64,000 nt of DNA from Megalobrama amblycephala (taxonomy: Eukaryota; Chordata; Actinopteri; Cypriniformes; Xenocyprididae). The notes under the pieces were generated by a model. The model saw only the letters and a program-made list of their open reading frames with translations. It was not told the DNA's origin and did not search any database. The position numbers were made by a program, and so were the translations under genes. The stretch's first letter is position 1. Every line of letters begins with the position of its first letter. Positions 1 to 10,661 of the stretch are shown piece after piece. The stretch is taken from positions 41,464,003 to 41,528,002 of the forward strand of contig NC_063049.1 of the NCBI RefSeq assembly GCF_018812025.1. Reading direction: 5' to 3'.

Positions 1-1134
<1,134 letters not shown>

Positions 1135-1176
1135 ATGGAAAACCACAAAGGAGAGAAAACTGGCGCAGTTCAACAG
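1135..1176 (+). CDS. slc38a11: slc38a11 coding exon 1
   Basis: Fourteen codons starting MENHKGEKTGAVQQ, ending in CAG before the donor GTGAGT, phase 0. The start is the ATG that puts a clean donor in frame with exon 2. A second ATG opens exon 2, so initiation there is a possible alternative. The divergent N-terminus makes this the least certain exon. Confidence 0.75.
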
Positions 1177-4100
1177 GTGAGTTTGCACATTATTTACTAA
1201 CTCATGAATAATTATATATCTGAGATACGCTGAACATGCTCCTGATGTGGGTTTTTGTCTTTTCAGATGGACAATGACAGGGATTGTTTGTTGTCCTCCT
1301 CACATGAGGACACAGGGAAAAGTGGAACTAGCTCATTGTCTTCTGCCTCATTTAATTTCATCAATTCCATTATAGGATCTGGAATTATAGGTAATGTTTT
1401 GTTGTTTATGCTGCTGCAAAATGATAATATCAATTTAATAAATACACACTAAATATTAAACCAAATATATCTTCCTCTTGATCTTAATAACTTGTTGAAA
1501 AATATAAATTGCACATGTAAATATTGTTCCAAAGCTAACATTATTATTATTATGATTATTAATTGATGAGTTGGAGCATATATTTTGAGGGGAAAGCATC
1601 ATCAAGTGTCCAGCCATACATGTGAACTCCTGAAGTGTTTAAAAAGCATGTCATGAAGGTGGTTGAGAGCATGTCTAGCAAATAGTTTAGCATCTAAAAT
1701 CTGATTTGTTTAACATTTTTGATCACTACATAATTCCCATATTTTAATAGTTTTGATGACTTTGTACAAACTCTTGACTGACAGTTTAGATTTTTTTTCA
1801 TCTAATTATTTAAAAAATTAAAAATATAAGTCAAAAGCATGCTTAATGGCCTATTACTGATGTTTGTATGCTATCATGTTCATTATTTTCTCACATTTTT
1901 GCATATTTTAATAGGCCAGTAGATGTGAGAACTGGCTTAGATTCCACACGGCACAGGATCATATGACTACTGAACAGCCCTAGTCAGTTCACATGCTTCT
2001 GCTGCAGGAAAAAAAAAAAAAAGAAAAGAAGAAAAATATTTTTCTGGTCCGATGATATGTCCAGAAAAGGTCAGCATTAAATTTGAATGCATACATGCAT
2101 TCTTTGCAGTAGCTATTTCTGTGCTCTATCACCTGCCTGATCAGAGAGGAAAACAAAACTAGTTAGCCAGCTGATCTTTCCCACTATCCTCTATGGGAGA
2201 CTGGGGCTAGTTGTCACATTTATGTGAATATTTTCAAGTCTGGGTTTAATTTTAGTCACCTTCTACTATATGTATAGATACAAACCTTTGGATTTGGCTG
2301 CAAAAAATGTGTTTACTAGTTTATATTGAACAAGTGCTCCACATCTCTGGTCTCTTGGTTTCATTCATCTAGGTTTGCCATATTCTTTGAGTCAGGCTGG
2401 TCTCCCAATGGGTCTTCTGCTACTTTTTCTGGTTGCCTACATCACAGGTATGCACTGCAAGTGTTCATTGCCTGTTAACTATGCATCTAGACCACAATAA
2501 TGTGCATTTTAAAATACTTGCATGCACTGGTTGTGCAAAAAAAACTTTCTTAACATTATATGTGAACGTGGTAACACATATAAAGTATTAACTATGACTT
2601 TTCCCTCAATATACTCCTAATCTCCTGCTCATTAATAGTTAGTAAAGTAGTTGTTAAGTTCAGGTATTTGGCAGGATTAAGGTCATGCAGAATAAGGCAT
2701 TAATATGTGATTAATAAGTACTGATAAATAGCCAATATTTTAGTAATATGCATGCTAATAATCAACTAGTTAAAAGTGAACGTCAAGGATCATATTAAAA
2801 TCCATGTCATGACCCATTTAAACATATGTCAAATGTAGTGCCATTGTCAAAAGTTCATTGCTCCCATCATGTTTTTATTTTATTTTATTTTTTTCTGCAG
2901 ATTACTCCATCATTCTGCTGGTCAGAGGAGGGAATCTGTCTGGCACTCACAGTTATCAGTCTCTGGTTCAAAGCACCTTTGGCCAGATAGGATATTTGAT
3001 TGTGTCAGCGCTGCAGTTTCTTTACCCATTCATCGGTAATCACCGACATCTGTCCTAATGACCTTTTGTATTTATATTGTGAGGTGAAGTGAGATTTTGA
3101 AGAATATAATTGTCTGTATTGTGTCCCACATATAGCAATGATCAGCTACAACATCATCACAGGTGATACGCTGACCAAAGTGTTTATGAGAATCCAAGGA
3201 GGTGAGCTGGTTATTACATTTAACGTTTCTTTTTTTAAAACAGTGTCATATCTATATTTTTATTGTTATTTTTTTTGTCCCAGAGGTCTGCCTATAATCT
3301 TAGCAAAGTGTTTTGTGCCAAAAAGTCATAATTTAGTTATTATGACTATGTTCATTCATCTCACATGCATAATTACTAAAGGCAAAGGTGAACATTTATT
3401 AATAAGCAATTTAATAAATGTTTATAGTTTCATTATTTTTCATTAAACTTATTAAAACATGTTAATTTATTAAACATATTAATAAATGGTAATTTCCAAC
3501 ATACTTTGTGTTCATTTTAAGCAAGCAATACAATACCCAACTGGGTCAAAACAACCCAGTTGCTGGGTTTGTCCATTTTCATGAATAGGAATTATTGACA
3601 TGCAAATGTGGATGATTTTGTGTTAATATTTCAGGTTTTTAGAACAGCTGTTGTTCTGCTTTGTTTTAATAGGTGCTCTTTTTTGACTCTAGAAAGTTTT
3701 GTGTTCTGAAAGTTACAGTATGTTTTCATAGTACAATAAACACATGATAAATTCATCTTGGGTCTAAATGTCTTGTGTCTGTGTTTTGAAAGGTCACCTC
3801 CAAAAAGTAGTCATTTTTTTCTCTGTGAATGCATTGATAAAAGCAGAAACATTACATTTGTGCTCTTTTTTTTTTTTCTTTTTGTTTCAGTTGGTCCTGG
3901 AAACATTCTTACAGAGAGACATTTTGTCATTCTGATGTCCACTCTTCTATTCACACTTCCCCTGTCTCTCTATAGAGATATAGCAAAGCTGGGAAAGGTT
4001 GAGTATTACCAGTTATTCACTGTGCTAATTAATTAATTAATTTATTTATTTATTTTCAAATTTCAATATAGTCACTTGTGATCTGTAGCTTTAAATGAAT

Positions 4101-7100
4101 AAATTCACCTATTATTTACTCATTCTCATGTCTTTTTGGAACTGTATGTTGTTTTTCTGTGTAACACAAAAGGACAATTTCTTCATACAACAGCATTTCA
4201 TAGTGACCATGTCTGATTACACTCTAAAAAATGCTGGGTTAAAAACAACCTAAGTTGGATTGAAAATAGACAAAACCAGTGATTGGGTTGTTTTAATCCA
4301 GCGGTTGGATTAAATGTTTGACCAACCTGCTGGGCAGTTTTATTTAAAGGTGCCGTAGAACGTCTTTTTAAAAGATGTAATATAAGTCTAAGGTGTCCCC
4401 TGAATGTGTCTGTGAAGTTTCAGCTCAAAATACCCCATAGATTTTTTTTAATTAATTTTTTTAACTGCTTATTAAATATGCGCCGATTCAGCGTGCGGCC
4501 CCTTTAAATGCTCGCGCTCTCCGCCCCCTCCCGAGCTCTCGACTCTATCATTGCATAAACAAAGTTCACACAGCTAATATAACCCTCAAAATGGATCTTT
4601 ACAAAGTGTTCGTCATGCAACATGTCTAATCGCGTAAAGTATAGTATTTATTTGGATGTTTACATTTGATTCTGAATGAGTTTGATAGTGCTCCGTGGCT
4701 AATGGCTAATGCTACACTGTTGGAGAGATTTATAAAGAATGAAGTTGTGTTTATGCATTATACAGACTGCAAGTGTTTAATAATGAAAATAGTGACGGCT
4801 CTCTTGTCTCTGTGAATACAGTATTAAACGATGCTAACTTTAACCACATTTAACAGTACATTAGCAACATGCTAACGAAACATTTAGAAAGACAATTCAC
4901 AAATATCACTAAAAATATCATGATATCATGGATCATGTCAGTTATTATTGCTCCATCTGCCATTTTTCGCTGTTGTTCTTGATTGCTTACCTAGTCTGAT
5001 GATTCAGCTGTGCACAGATCCAGACGTTAATACTGGCTGCCCTTGTCTAATGCCTTGAACATGAGCTGGCATATGCAAATATTGGGGGCGTACATATTAA
5101 TGATCCGACTGTTACGTAACAGTCAGTGTTATGTTGAGATTCGCCTGTTCTTCGGAGGTCTTTTAAACAAATGAGATTTATATAAGAAGGAGGAAACAAT
5201 GGAGTTTAAGACTCACTGTATGTAATTTCCATGTACTGAACTCTTGTTATTCAACTATGCCAAGATAAATTAAATTTTTAATTCTAGGGCACCTTTAACT
5301 CAACTTATAAAAATGACTATATGGCTGGCTTAAACTGAACCCAAAATAGGTTGGAAATGAAAAATCAGACACATAATTACTAGAGGCAACAATAATAATC
5401 CAAAGGTGAACATTTACTAATAAGCAATTTAATAAATGTTTATAGTTTATTATTCATTAAACCTATTAAAACATATTAATTTATTAAACATATTAATAAA
5501 TGTTAATTTCCAACATTGTGTTCATTTTAAGCAAGCAATACGATAGTTGAGTTAAATAAAACTACCTAGCAGGTTGGGCAAACATTCAACCCAACTGTTG
5601 GGTTAAAACAACCCAGTTTGTCCATTTTCAACCCAACTTGGGTTGTTTTGAACCCAGCATTTTTTACAGTGCACCACATCAGACTCTAGAATGGACAAAA
5701 AAGCACAATAATAGTTTTATAAGAATAGTCCATATGACCCGTGTGTTACATTCATGATATTTGAAGCCAGGTCATTGTTGTGCTCCACAGAAAAATAACA
5801 TCACATGGGTTTGGAATTGGATAACATGAATATTTTCATTTTTGGGTGAACTATTGCTTTAAATTGACAATAATGGACTCTCTTTCCCTCCTCTGTTCCA
5901 GGTATCTTTATTGTCGATGCTCTTGACTTTTGCCATCCTCATCACAGTGGTCGTGAGAGCAGCGACGTTAGGACCACAGATGTATAAAATCTCTCTTTCC
6001 GTCTGTGTGCATTCATTCACACTGTCCACCATATGCTCATGTTTGCTGACCGCAGCTCTGGATAATGATTTACCCTTTTTCTGAGGAATTATATCTGCAC
6101 TCCGTTCATTGGGTTTATTTAATTTTTGATTCGATTTTTCCATCATATTTTGGCCTTTGTGTACTCAAGGCATATAGTGACACGCTGTAGGGATACAATA
6201 TATATATGTTTTGTGATGGTTCATAAGGAAAACCCCTGACCCGTGTGAACCCAGATCAAATATGTGATTTTCACTTAGCACATGATTAAACAGGCAAAAG
6301 AATCACTATAATACTATTTTCTAGTATTATCATAGAGACTTGGGAATGTGACTTTCTTGACTCTTTGTGGCCCTGTTTCCACCTGGTATTAAGATGCGTT
6401 TTGGTCGATCGGATCACAAGTGGACGAGGGAGACACATATCCGTTTACACCTGGTGTTTAAATCCATCTCTGTTGTCCACTTTCAACCACTTCTGTCTTG
6501 ATTTCTTCAAGGGGAGCGTCTATGGGCGGCCAAATGTATGGGTTTTTTCAGATCATTCGATCTAATGGACAAAATAAGCTTGCTCAATTTACATATGAAC
6601 ACGCCCAGAGATGAGAGAAAAACATAAGCTGGAGAGCATCAGCTTTCGTTTCTGCTCAACACTGCTGAATGCAGTGAGTACATTTTAGAAATCAGGAATG
6701 GGGAGAGGACATTGTACTTAGTACGTTTTTCGACTTCAACCCAAACTTGGGTCTTCAGTTCAGCCGACAAAGTTTAAATCCCATCTGGCTAGCGTGCTTC
6801 ACATTATATCTTCGCGTTAGGTCAGTAGGTGGAGAGTAGGCGGTCTTTAGTGACTGTTCGAATGCATTTGATCACATGAGCGTTTCCACTACGAAAGCAA
6901 TCTGGTGTGGTGAGAAATCGAGTCCCCCCAGGAATCGGGTCTCCTTTAGGACCCCAAGAGATCCCATTGGTTCAACATTATGATTTATATGGTTTAACAT
7001 GTAAAATATTATTATAAAATATAATGTCTTTTAAATTACATGGTTCAAATACTAGTATACTCATTTTATATTTCAAGCATGTTGTTTGTGCACTTAATGC

Positions 7101-8461
7101 AGTAAACATCTTACAATAGTGAAATAGGTTATAATTAGTCAAGACATCACAATAACAACTTTTGATCAGGCATTACTGCCTGATCCTAAAGGAGACCTGA
7201 TTCCTGGGGGGCACTCGATTTCTCATGTCACTCAAAACCTTTTACACCCTGTTTATACCTGTATTTAGTGTTGCGATCCAATTGACCAAAATGTAATAAT
7301 ATACTTAATACCAGGTGGAAACAGGGCCTATGACATGCTAAAAAAAACACTCAAACCACCCTAACAATGTCACAGCATCATGGTAGTGACTTTTGCATGG
7401 GCATGCACAAACATTAAAAATGATTTATACAATTAATACTTTACGTATTTTTTTTCTGTCCACAGACCTGCTTCAGACGGTGCATGGGTGTTTGCACGGT
7501 GGAATGCAATTCAGGCAGTTGCTGTCATGTCTTTTGGTGAGGTTTTACTTTTAGTGATATACACCTTTCGCACTTTCAGAATTAAAGTACTTTTTCAATT
7601 GAAATTTTGACATATTTTTCAGCTTTTATCTGCCACCATAACAGCTTCATGATCTACGGGTCGCTGCAGGAGCCCACGTTAAGCAGCTGGTCTCTTGTCA
7701 CGCATGTATCTGTGGGCTCAGCCGCGCTGTTCAGTGCTGTGTTTGCTGCTGCAGGTTATGCAACATTTACTGGTTATACACAAGGTAAATTACTGTACAT
7801 CCTGAGTCAGAAATACGGTAAAATAATGCACTGAAAGAACCTGAAATGATTATTCCTGTTGTGTTTCCTGTCCAAGGTGATATATTTGAGAACTACTGCA
7901 GGAATGATAACTTGGCTACATTCGGTCGATTCTGCTACGGTGTCAGTATAATCACCACATTCCCTCTGGAGTGCTTTGTGACCCGTGAGGTAAGATAATT
8001 GAAGCTTTTATATGTGGGTGATTCTTCAACTAGGGGCACTTTTGACTACTTGAAAGCTTGAAAATCAAAACTTCTTAATGTTAAAACATTTATCATGTCC
8101 TGAAATGAAGATCTGATCATGGCCTTCAACCGGATTTTCCATCATAATCAAATATATATTTTGTTCTTGTAATGGGAATGACAGCAGATTCTTTGACATA
8201 AAAACATCAAATTTGTAAACATAGCAAATTAATTGAATGGTTTTATTAGGGTTATTATAGTTTACTGAAACTAAAACCATACAAAAAAAAATGTTACTTG
8301 AAATAAAATACAATAATTTTTATTACACTTAATTTTTTATTTCACTTCATATATATATATATATATTTAACCTACAGCACTCGGCCTGCGGCCTCGTGCC
8401 TACGGACGAATCACAGCGTGCTGATATACAGCCATATCGCACGGCTACTCGTGTGATATTG

Positions 8462-8528
<67 letters not shown>

Positions 8529-8625
8529 TTTATTTTAGTATTTCTCATTTTCATTTAGTTTCATTTAGTAAAAACATAAATATTAACATAAATATAATTT
8601 TATTTCACTTAATTTTTGATTTCAC

Positions 8626-8682
<57 letters not shown>

Positions 8683-8771
8683 GAAGTTAAATACAATTAT
8701 TATTTATTTATGTTTTAAATAAATGATGTGAAATAAAAATTAAAAATGAGAAATACTGAAATAAAAATAAG

Positions 8772-8805
<34 letters not shown>

Positions 8806-8922
8806 TTTATTTCATTATTTCTCATTTTCATTTAGTTTAACTTGATGCAAACAATTTATTTAAATGAATTTAAACCTTTTAATATTAATTTAAACTATAT
8901 TTGCAATATATATATGTGTGTG

Positions 8923-8998
<76 letters not shown>

Positions 8999-10367
8999 TA
9001 GATAGATAGATAGATAAAAATGACAAAAACACAACAAAAGTACTAACTTAAAATAAAAACAAAATGAAAATGGAAAATTATTAAAAAAAATCAAAAGTAG
9101 GATTCTGATATTAGCACTTTTTTTTATAATTTATTAAAAAGTAAAAGTGAAAAGCATTTAAAATCATTTTTTTGTGACACATGTCAAAGTCTTCACACAT
9201 TTCCAGAGCTTTCTGTTTGACATTACAGTCATCCTGACTCTTTAATGACTGCATGCAATGTTTGAATTCATTTTAATGTGTGACATCCTTAAAGGGATAG
9301 TTCACCCCAAAATGAAAATTATTCTGTGATTTACTCAACCTCAAGCCATCCTAGGTGTATATGACTATCTTCTTTCAGACGAATGCAATCGGAAATATAT
9401 TTAAAAATATCCTGGCTCTTCCAAGCTTTATAATGGCAGTGAACGGGGGGCGTGATTTTGAATCCCAAAAAAATGCAGTTATTCTAGTTTATAAAGTTTT
9501 AAATATGGATATTTTTCTTACAAAACCCATCACTTTGCTTCAAAAGGCCTTTATTAACCCCCTGGAGTCATATGGATTATATTTATGATGGATATATGCA
9601 CATTTTTTGGGTTTTAAAACAGGCCCCCCATTCACTACCATTATAAATCTATTTTTAAATATATCTCTGATCGTGTTCGTCTGAAAGAAGATAATCATAT
9701 ACACCTAGGATGGCTTGAGGGGAGTAAATCATGGGGTAATTTTCATTTTGGGGTGAACTAACCCTTTAAGATGATTGTTTTAGTATTTGTTTAACTTGCT
9801 TTAAAGTTGGTCCTTTCTTGGTGGTGTCCAGGTGATCTCCAATGTCTTTTTTAAAGGAGAACTCAGTAACACCGCCCATGTCATCATTACCTTGGTGATC
9901 ATATCAGCAACGACTGCCATATCCCTCTCTTATGACTGTCTGGGTATTGTACTGGAACTAAATGTGAGTTTTCCTGTAAAATCATTAACAGCAAAATATG
10001 TGGTTAGCAACAGTAGTTGATGTTGCTGGTCAGTCACATTCAGAGATGTCTGTAAATGTTTTTCCATCTCGTTCAGGGTGTTTTGAGTGCTGTACCGCTC
10101 ATGTTCATCTTCCCCGCCGCCTGCTTTCTGAAGCTCTCGGAGGGCCGCTGGTTTCGTGGGGAAAACCTCATCCCCAGCATCATCCTGGTGGCGGGTGTTT
10201 GTGTTATGATAATCGGCTTAATCATGATGGTGCTCTTCCCTCAGGACTGTTCCCACGGAGCAGAGCTGTTCTACTGCACCGCCTCCAACACCTCCGTTCC
10301 CAGCACCACTTCACAGAGCAGTGTGCTGCAGTTTATTAACGCCACACAGAATGCCAGCATTTTCTGA
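1135..10367 (+). CDS. slc38a11: slc38a11, putative sodium-coupled neutral amino acid transporter 11 (12 exons)
   Basis: Joined exons 1135-1176, 1267-1390, 2373-2447, 2901-3035, 3136-3201, 3891-3997, 5902-5981, 7466-7536, 7623-7784, 7877-7989, 9832-9963 and 10077-10367 give 1398 nt, 465 residues plus TGA. All junctions are GT/AG and every phase closes. The product is a polytopic membrane protein of the SLC38 (SNAT, amino acid/auxin permease) family, a predicted Na+-coupled neutral amino acid carrier. Family marks are the first helix FINSIIGSGIIGLPYSLSQA, then AMISYNIITGDTLTKVF, LPLSLYRDIAKLGK, FICHHNSF, YCRNDDLATFGRFCYG and DCLGIVLELNG, all close to mammalian SLC38A11 as I know it. The acidic, Ser-rich N-terminus (about 40 residues) is cytosolic by family analogy. 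The C-terminal tail carries NTS, NAT and NAS sequons. No broken exon was seen. Substrate is inferred from the family only. Confidence 0.95.
1267..1390 (+). CDS. slc38a11: slc38a11 coding exon 2
   Basis: Follows TTTTCAG and ends before GTAATG, phase 1. It encodes the acidic cytosolic head (MDNDRDCLLSSSHEDTGKS) and the start of the first helix, FNFINSIIGSGIIG, the signature segment of SLC38 transporters. Confidence 0.95.
1391..2372 (+). other. slc38a11 intron 2
   Basis: AT-rich intron with a short A-run near 2008-2022. No gene and no recognised mobile element were seen. Confidence 0.7.
2373..2447 (+). CDS. slc38a11: slc38a11 coding exon 3
   Basis: Twenty-five codons completing helix 1 (GLPYSLSQAG) and helix 2 (MGLLLLFLVAYIT). 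Acceptor TCATCTAG, donor GTATGC, phase 1 at both ends. Confidence 0.95.
2448..2900 (+). other. slc38a11 intron 3
   Basis: AT-rich intron ending in a T-rich polypyrimidine tract (2872-2896) before TGCAG. Nothing else was seen. Confidence 0.7.
2901..3035 (+). CDS. slc38a11: slc38a11 coding exon 4
   Basis: Encodes DYSIILLVRGGNLSGTHSYQ then a segment ending LQFLYPFI. Phase 1 to phase 1, donor GTAATC. It matches the helix 2-3 region of SLC38A11. Confidence 0.95.
3136..3201 (+). CDS. slc38a11: slc38a11 coding exon 5
   Basis: Sixty-six bases coding AMISYNIITGDTLTKVFMRI plus QG, phase 1 to phase 1, acceptor ATATAG, donor GTGAGC. The AMISYNI..GDTL motif is a strong SLC38A11 match. Confidence 0.96.
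3202..3890 (+). other. slc38a11 intron 5 with a dispersed repeat fragment
   Basis: Bases about 3369-3580 are a diverged direct copy of 5373-5560, the interior of the transposon in intron 6, including the AACCCAGTTG-type end motifs near 3537-3570. The 3' end has a long T-rich tract before the exon 6 acceptor. Confidence 0.65.
3891..3997 (+). CDS. slc38a11: slc38a11 coding exon 6
   Basis: Thirty-six codons including GNILTERHFVILMSTLLFTL and PLSLYRDIAKLGK. Phase 1 in, phase 0 out, donor GTTGAG. The RDIAKLGK loop is conserved across SLC38 members. Confidence 0.96.
4220..5671. mobile_element. Transposon with CACTSTAAAAAATGCTGGG ends
   Basis: Terminal inverted repeats of about 30 bases: CACTCTAAAAAATGCTGGG on the left, and CACTGTAAAAAATGCTGGG on the complement of the right end. 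It sits inside the TTAA MITE and itself contains a third element at 4344-5298. A partial copy of its interior lies at about 3369-3580. No transposase frame was seen. Confidence 0.75.
4344..5298. mobile_element. AGGTGCC-family TTAA element (full length)
   Basis: TTAA duplications at 4344-4347 and 5295-5298 flank AAGGTGCCGTAGAACG on the left and CTAGGGCACC on the right. The body is shared with 24801-25720 and 46394-46666, including a GTTACGTAAC palindrome. It is non-autonomous; open frames in it are not conserved between copies. Confidence 0.75.
5902..5981 (+). CDS. slc38a11: slc38a11 coding exon 7
   Basis: Encodes VSLLSMLLTFAILITVVVRA then ATLGPQ, a membrane helix and the following loop. Phase 0 in, phase 2 out, donor GTATAA. 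The split codon AT|A gives Ile, matching the GPxIP context of the family. Confidence 0.93.
6369..7328. mobile_element. Transposon with GGCCCTGTTTCCACCTGG ends
   Basis: The left end GGCCCTGTTTCCACCTGGTA is mirrored at 7305-7328 by TACCAGGTGGAAACAGGGCC on the + strand. A second inverted-repeat element (6912-7224) is nested in it. No transposase is recognisable and the superfamily is uncertain. Confidence 0.8.
6912..7224. mobile_element. Nested MITE with GAGAAATCGAGT ends
   Basis: GAGAAATCGAGTCCCCCCAG at 6912 recurs inverted, with few changes, ending at 7224. The inverted similarity continues inward through the GGTCTCCTTTAGGA motif, so the arms are about 45 bases long. Confidence 0.75.
7466..7536 (+). 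CDS. slc38a11: slc38a11 coding exon 8
   Basis: Completes I then PASDGAWVFARWNAIQAVAV then MSF, matching the DAWVFA..NAIQAVGVMSF stretch of mammalian SLC38A11. Phase 2 in, phase 1 out, acceptor CCACAG, donor GTGAGG. Confidence 0.95.
7623..7784 (+). CDS. slc38a11: slc38a11 coding exon 9
   Basis: Fifty-four codons: AFICHHNSFMIYGSLQEPT, a membrane segment, then AAAGYATFTGYTQ. The FICHHNSF motif lies in a conserved helix of SLC38A11. Phase 1 to phase 1, donor GTAAAT. Confidence 0.96.
7877..7989 (+). CDS. slc38a11: slc38a11 coding exon 10
   Basis: Encodes GDIFENYCRNDDLATFGRFC then YGVSIITTFPLECFVTRE. Phase 1 in, phase 0 out, acceptor TCCAAG, donor GTAAGA. Very high similarity to the mammalian segment. 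Confidence 0.96.
8351..9016. repeat. Cluster of (AT)n arrays ending in (GATA)n
   Basis: AT runs at about 8351-8366, 8465-8524, 8629-8679, 8772-8799 and 8929-8996, the last passing into GATA units to 9016. The spacers are themselves repeated: TTTTATTTCACTTAATTTTT and TTTCTCATTTTCATTTAG recur, so the cluster grew partly by duplicating an AT run together with its spacer. A GC-richer patch (8376-8460) interrupts it. Confidence 0.9.
9289..9769. mobile_element. TTAA-flanked MITE, AGGGATAGTTCACCC family
   Basis: TTAA at 9289-9292 and 9766-9769. The left end AAGGGATAGTTCACCCC mirrors the right end GGGGTGAACTAACCCTTT. The arms are long enough to form an almost complete hairpin, including CCATCCTAGGTGTATATGA repeated inverted. 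It sits in slc38a11 intron 10 and has no coding capacity. Confidence 0.88.
9832..9963 (+). CDS. slc38a11: slc38a11 coding exon 11
   Basis: Forty-four codons from VISNVFFKGELSNTAHVIIT through a helix to LSYDCLGIVLELN. Phase 0 at both ends, acceptor GTCCAG, donor GTGAGT. Confidence 0.96.
10077..10367 (+). CDS. slc38a11: slc38a11 coding exon 12 (terminal)
   Basis: Ninety-six codons plus TGA. It opens GVLSAVPLMFIFPAACFLKL, then a last helix (ILVAGVCVMIIGLIMMVLF), then an extracellular-type tail with three Cys (QDC, YC pattern shared with mammals) and the sequons NTS, NAT and NAS. Ends ...NASIF. Confidence 0.97.
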   Translation, partial: GVLSAVPLMFIFPAACFLKLSEGRWFRGENLIPSIILVAGVCVMIIGLIMMVLFPQDCSHGAELFYCTASNTSVPSTTSQSSVLQFINATQNASIF

Positions 10368-10457
10368 CTCAAATTCATTTTACTGGAATTCTTTTCACAG
10401 GAATCTTTTTATTTTATATGCTGTTTTCTAGTGATACATTGTTGATGCAATTGTTGT

Positions 10458-10463
10458 ATTAAA
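10458..10463 (+). terminator. Possible ATTAAA poly(A) signal of slc38a11
   Basis: The common variant hexamer ATTAAA sits about 90 bases after the stop codon. No canonical AATAAA was seen before the repeat region begins at 10531. This would give a very short 3' UTR. Confidence 0.45.
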
Positions 10464-10530
10464 GAAATCACATAAAAACAAGCCTAAAAAGATTTTTTTG
10501 TAATTATGTGAAGTTGTTTATTAATATTAG

Positions 10531-10656
10531 GGCAGCTCAGTGGGTAGCACTGTCGCCTCACAGCAAGAAGGTCCCCGGTTCAAGTGGAGTTTGTTTGCAT
10601 GTCTGCCCCACAATCCAAAAACATGCAGTATAGGTGAGTTGGAGATGATAAATTGT
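10531..10656 (+). mobile_element. DANA-like tRNA-derived SINE remnant
   Basis: Contains GCTCAGTGGGTAGCACTGTC (A-box-like), then CGCCTCACAGCAAGAAGG, CGGTTCAAG (B-box-like), and CATGCAGTATAGGTGAGTTG, in the order known for the zebrafish DANA SINE. A block between the B box and the TGGAGTTTG segment and part of the following linker are missing. The minisatellite begins directly at its 3' end. Confidence 0.75.
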
Positions 10657-10661
10657 CAGAA

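Larger units (their letters stand above)
4091..5862. mobile_element. TTAA-flanked MITE split by a later insertion
   Basis: TTAA at 4091-4094 and 5859-5862 bounds the two halves of a palindromic MITE. The right end reads TTTTTGGGTGAACTATTGCT; the left end is degraded but keeps ATTATTTACTCA. The family has several other copies in this window (9289, 13920, 38981, 45397, 60955). The halves are separated by the element at 4220-5671. Confidence 0.7.
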
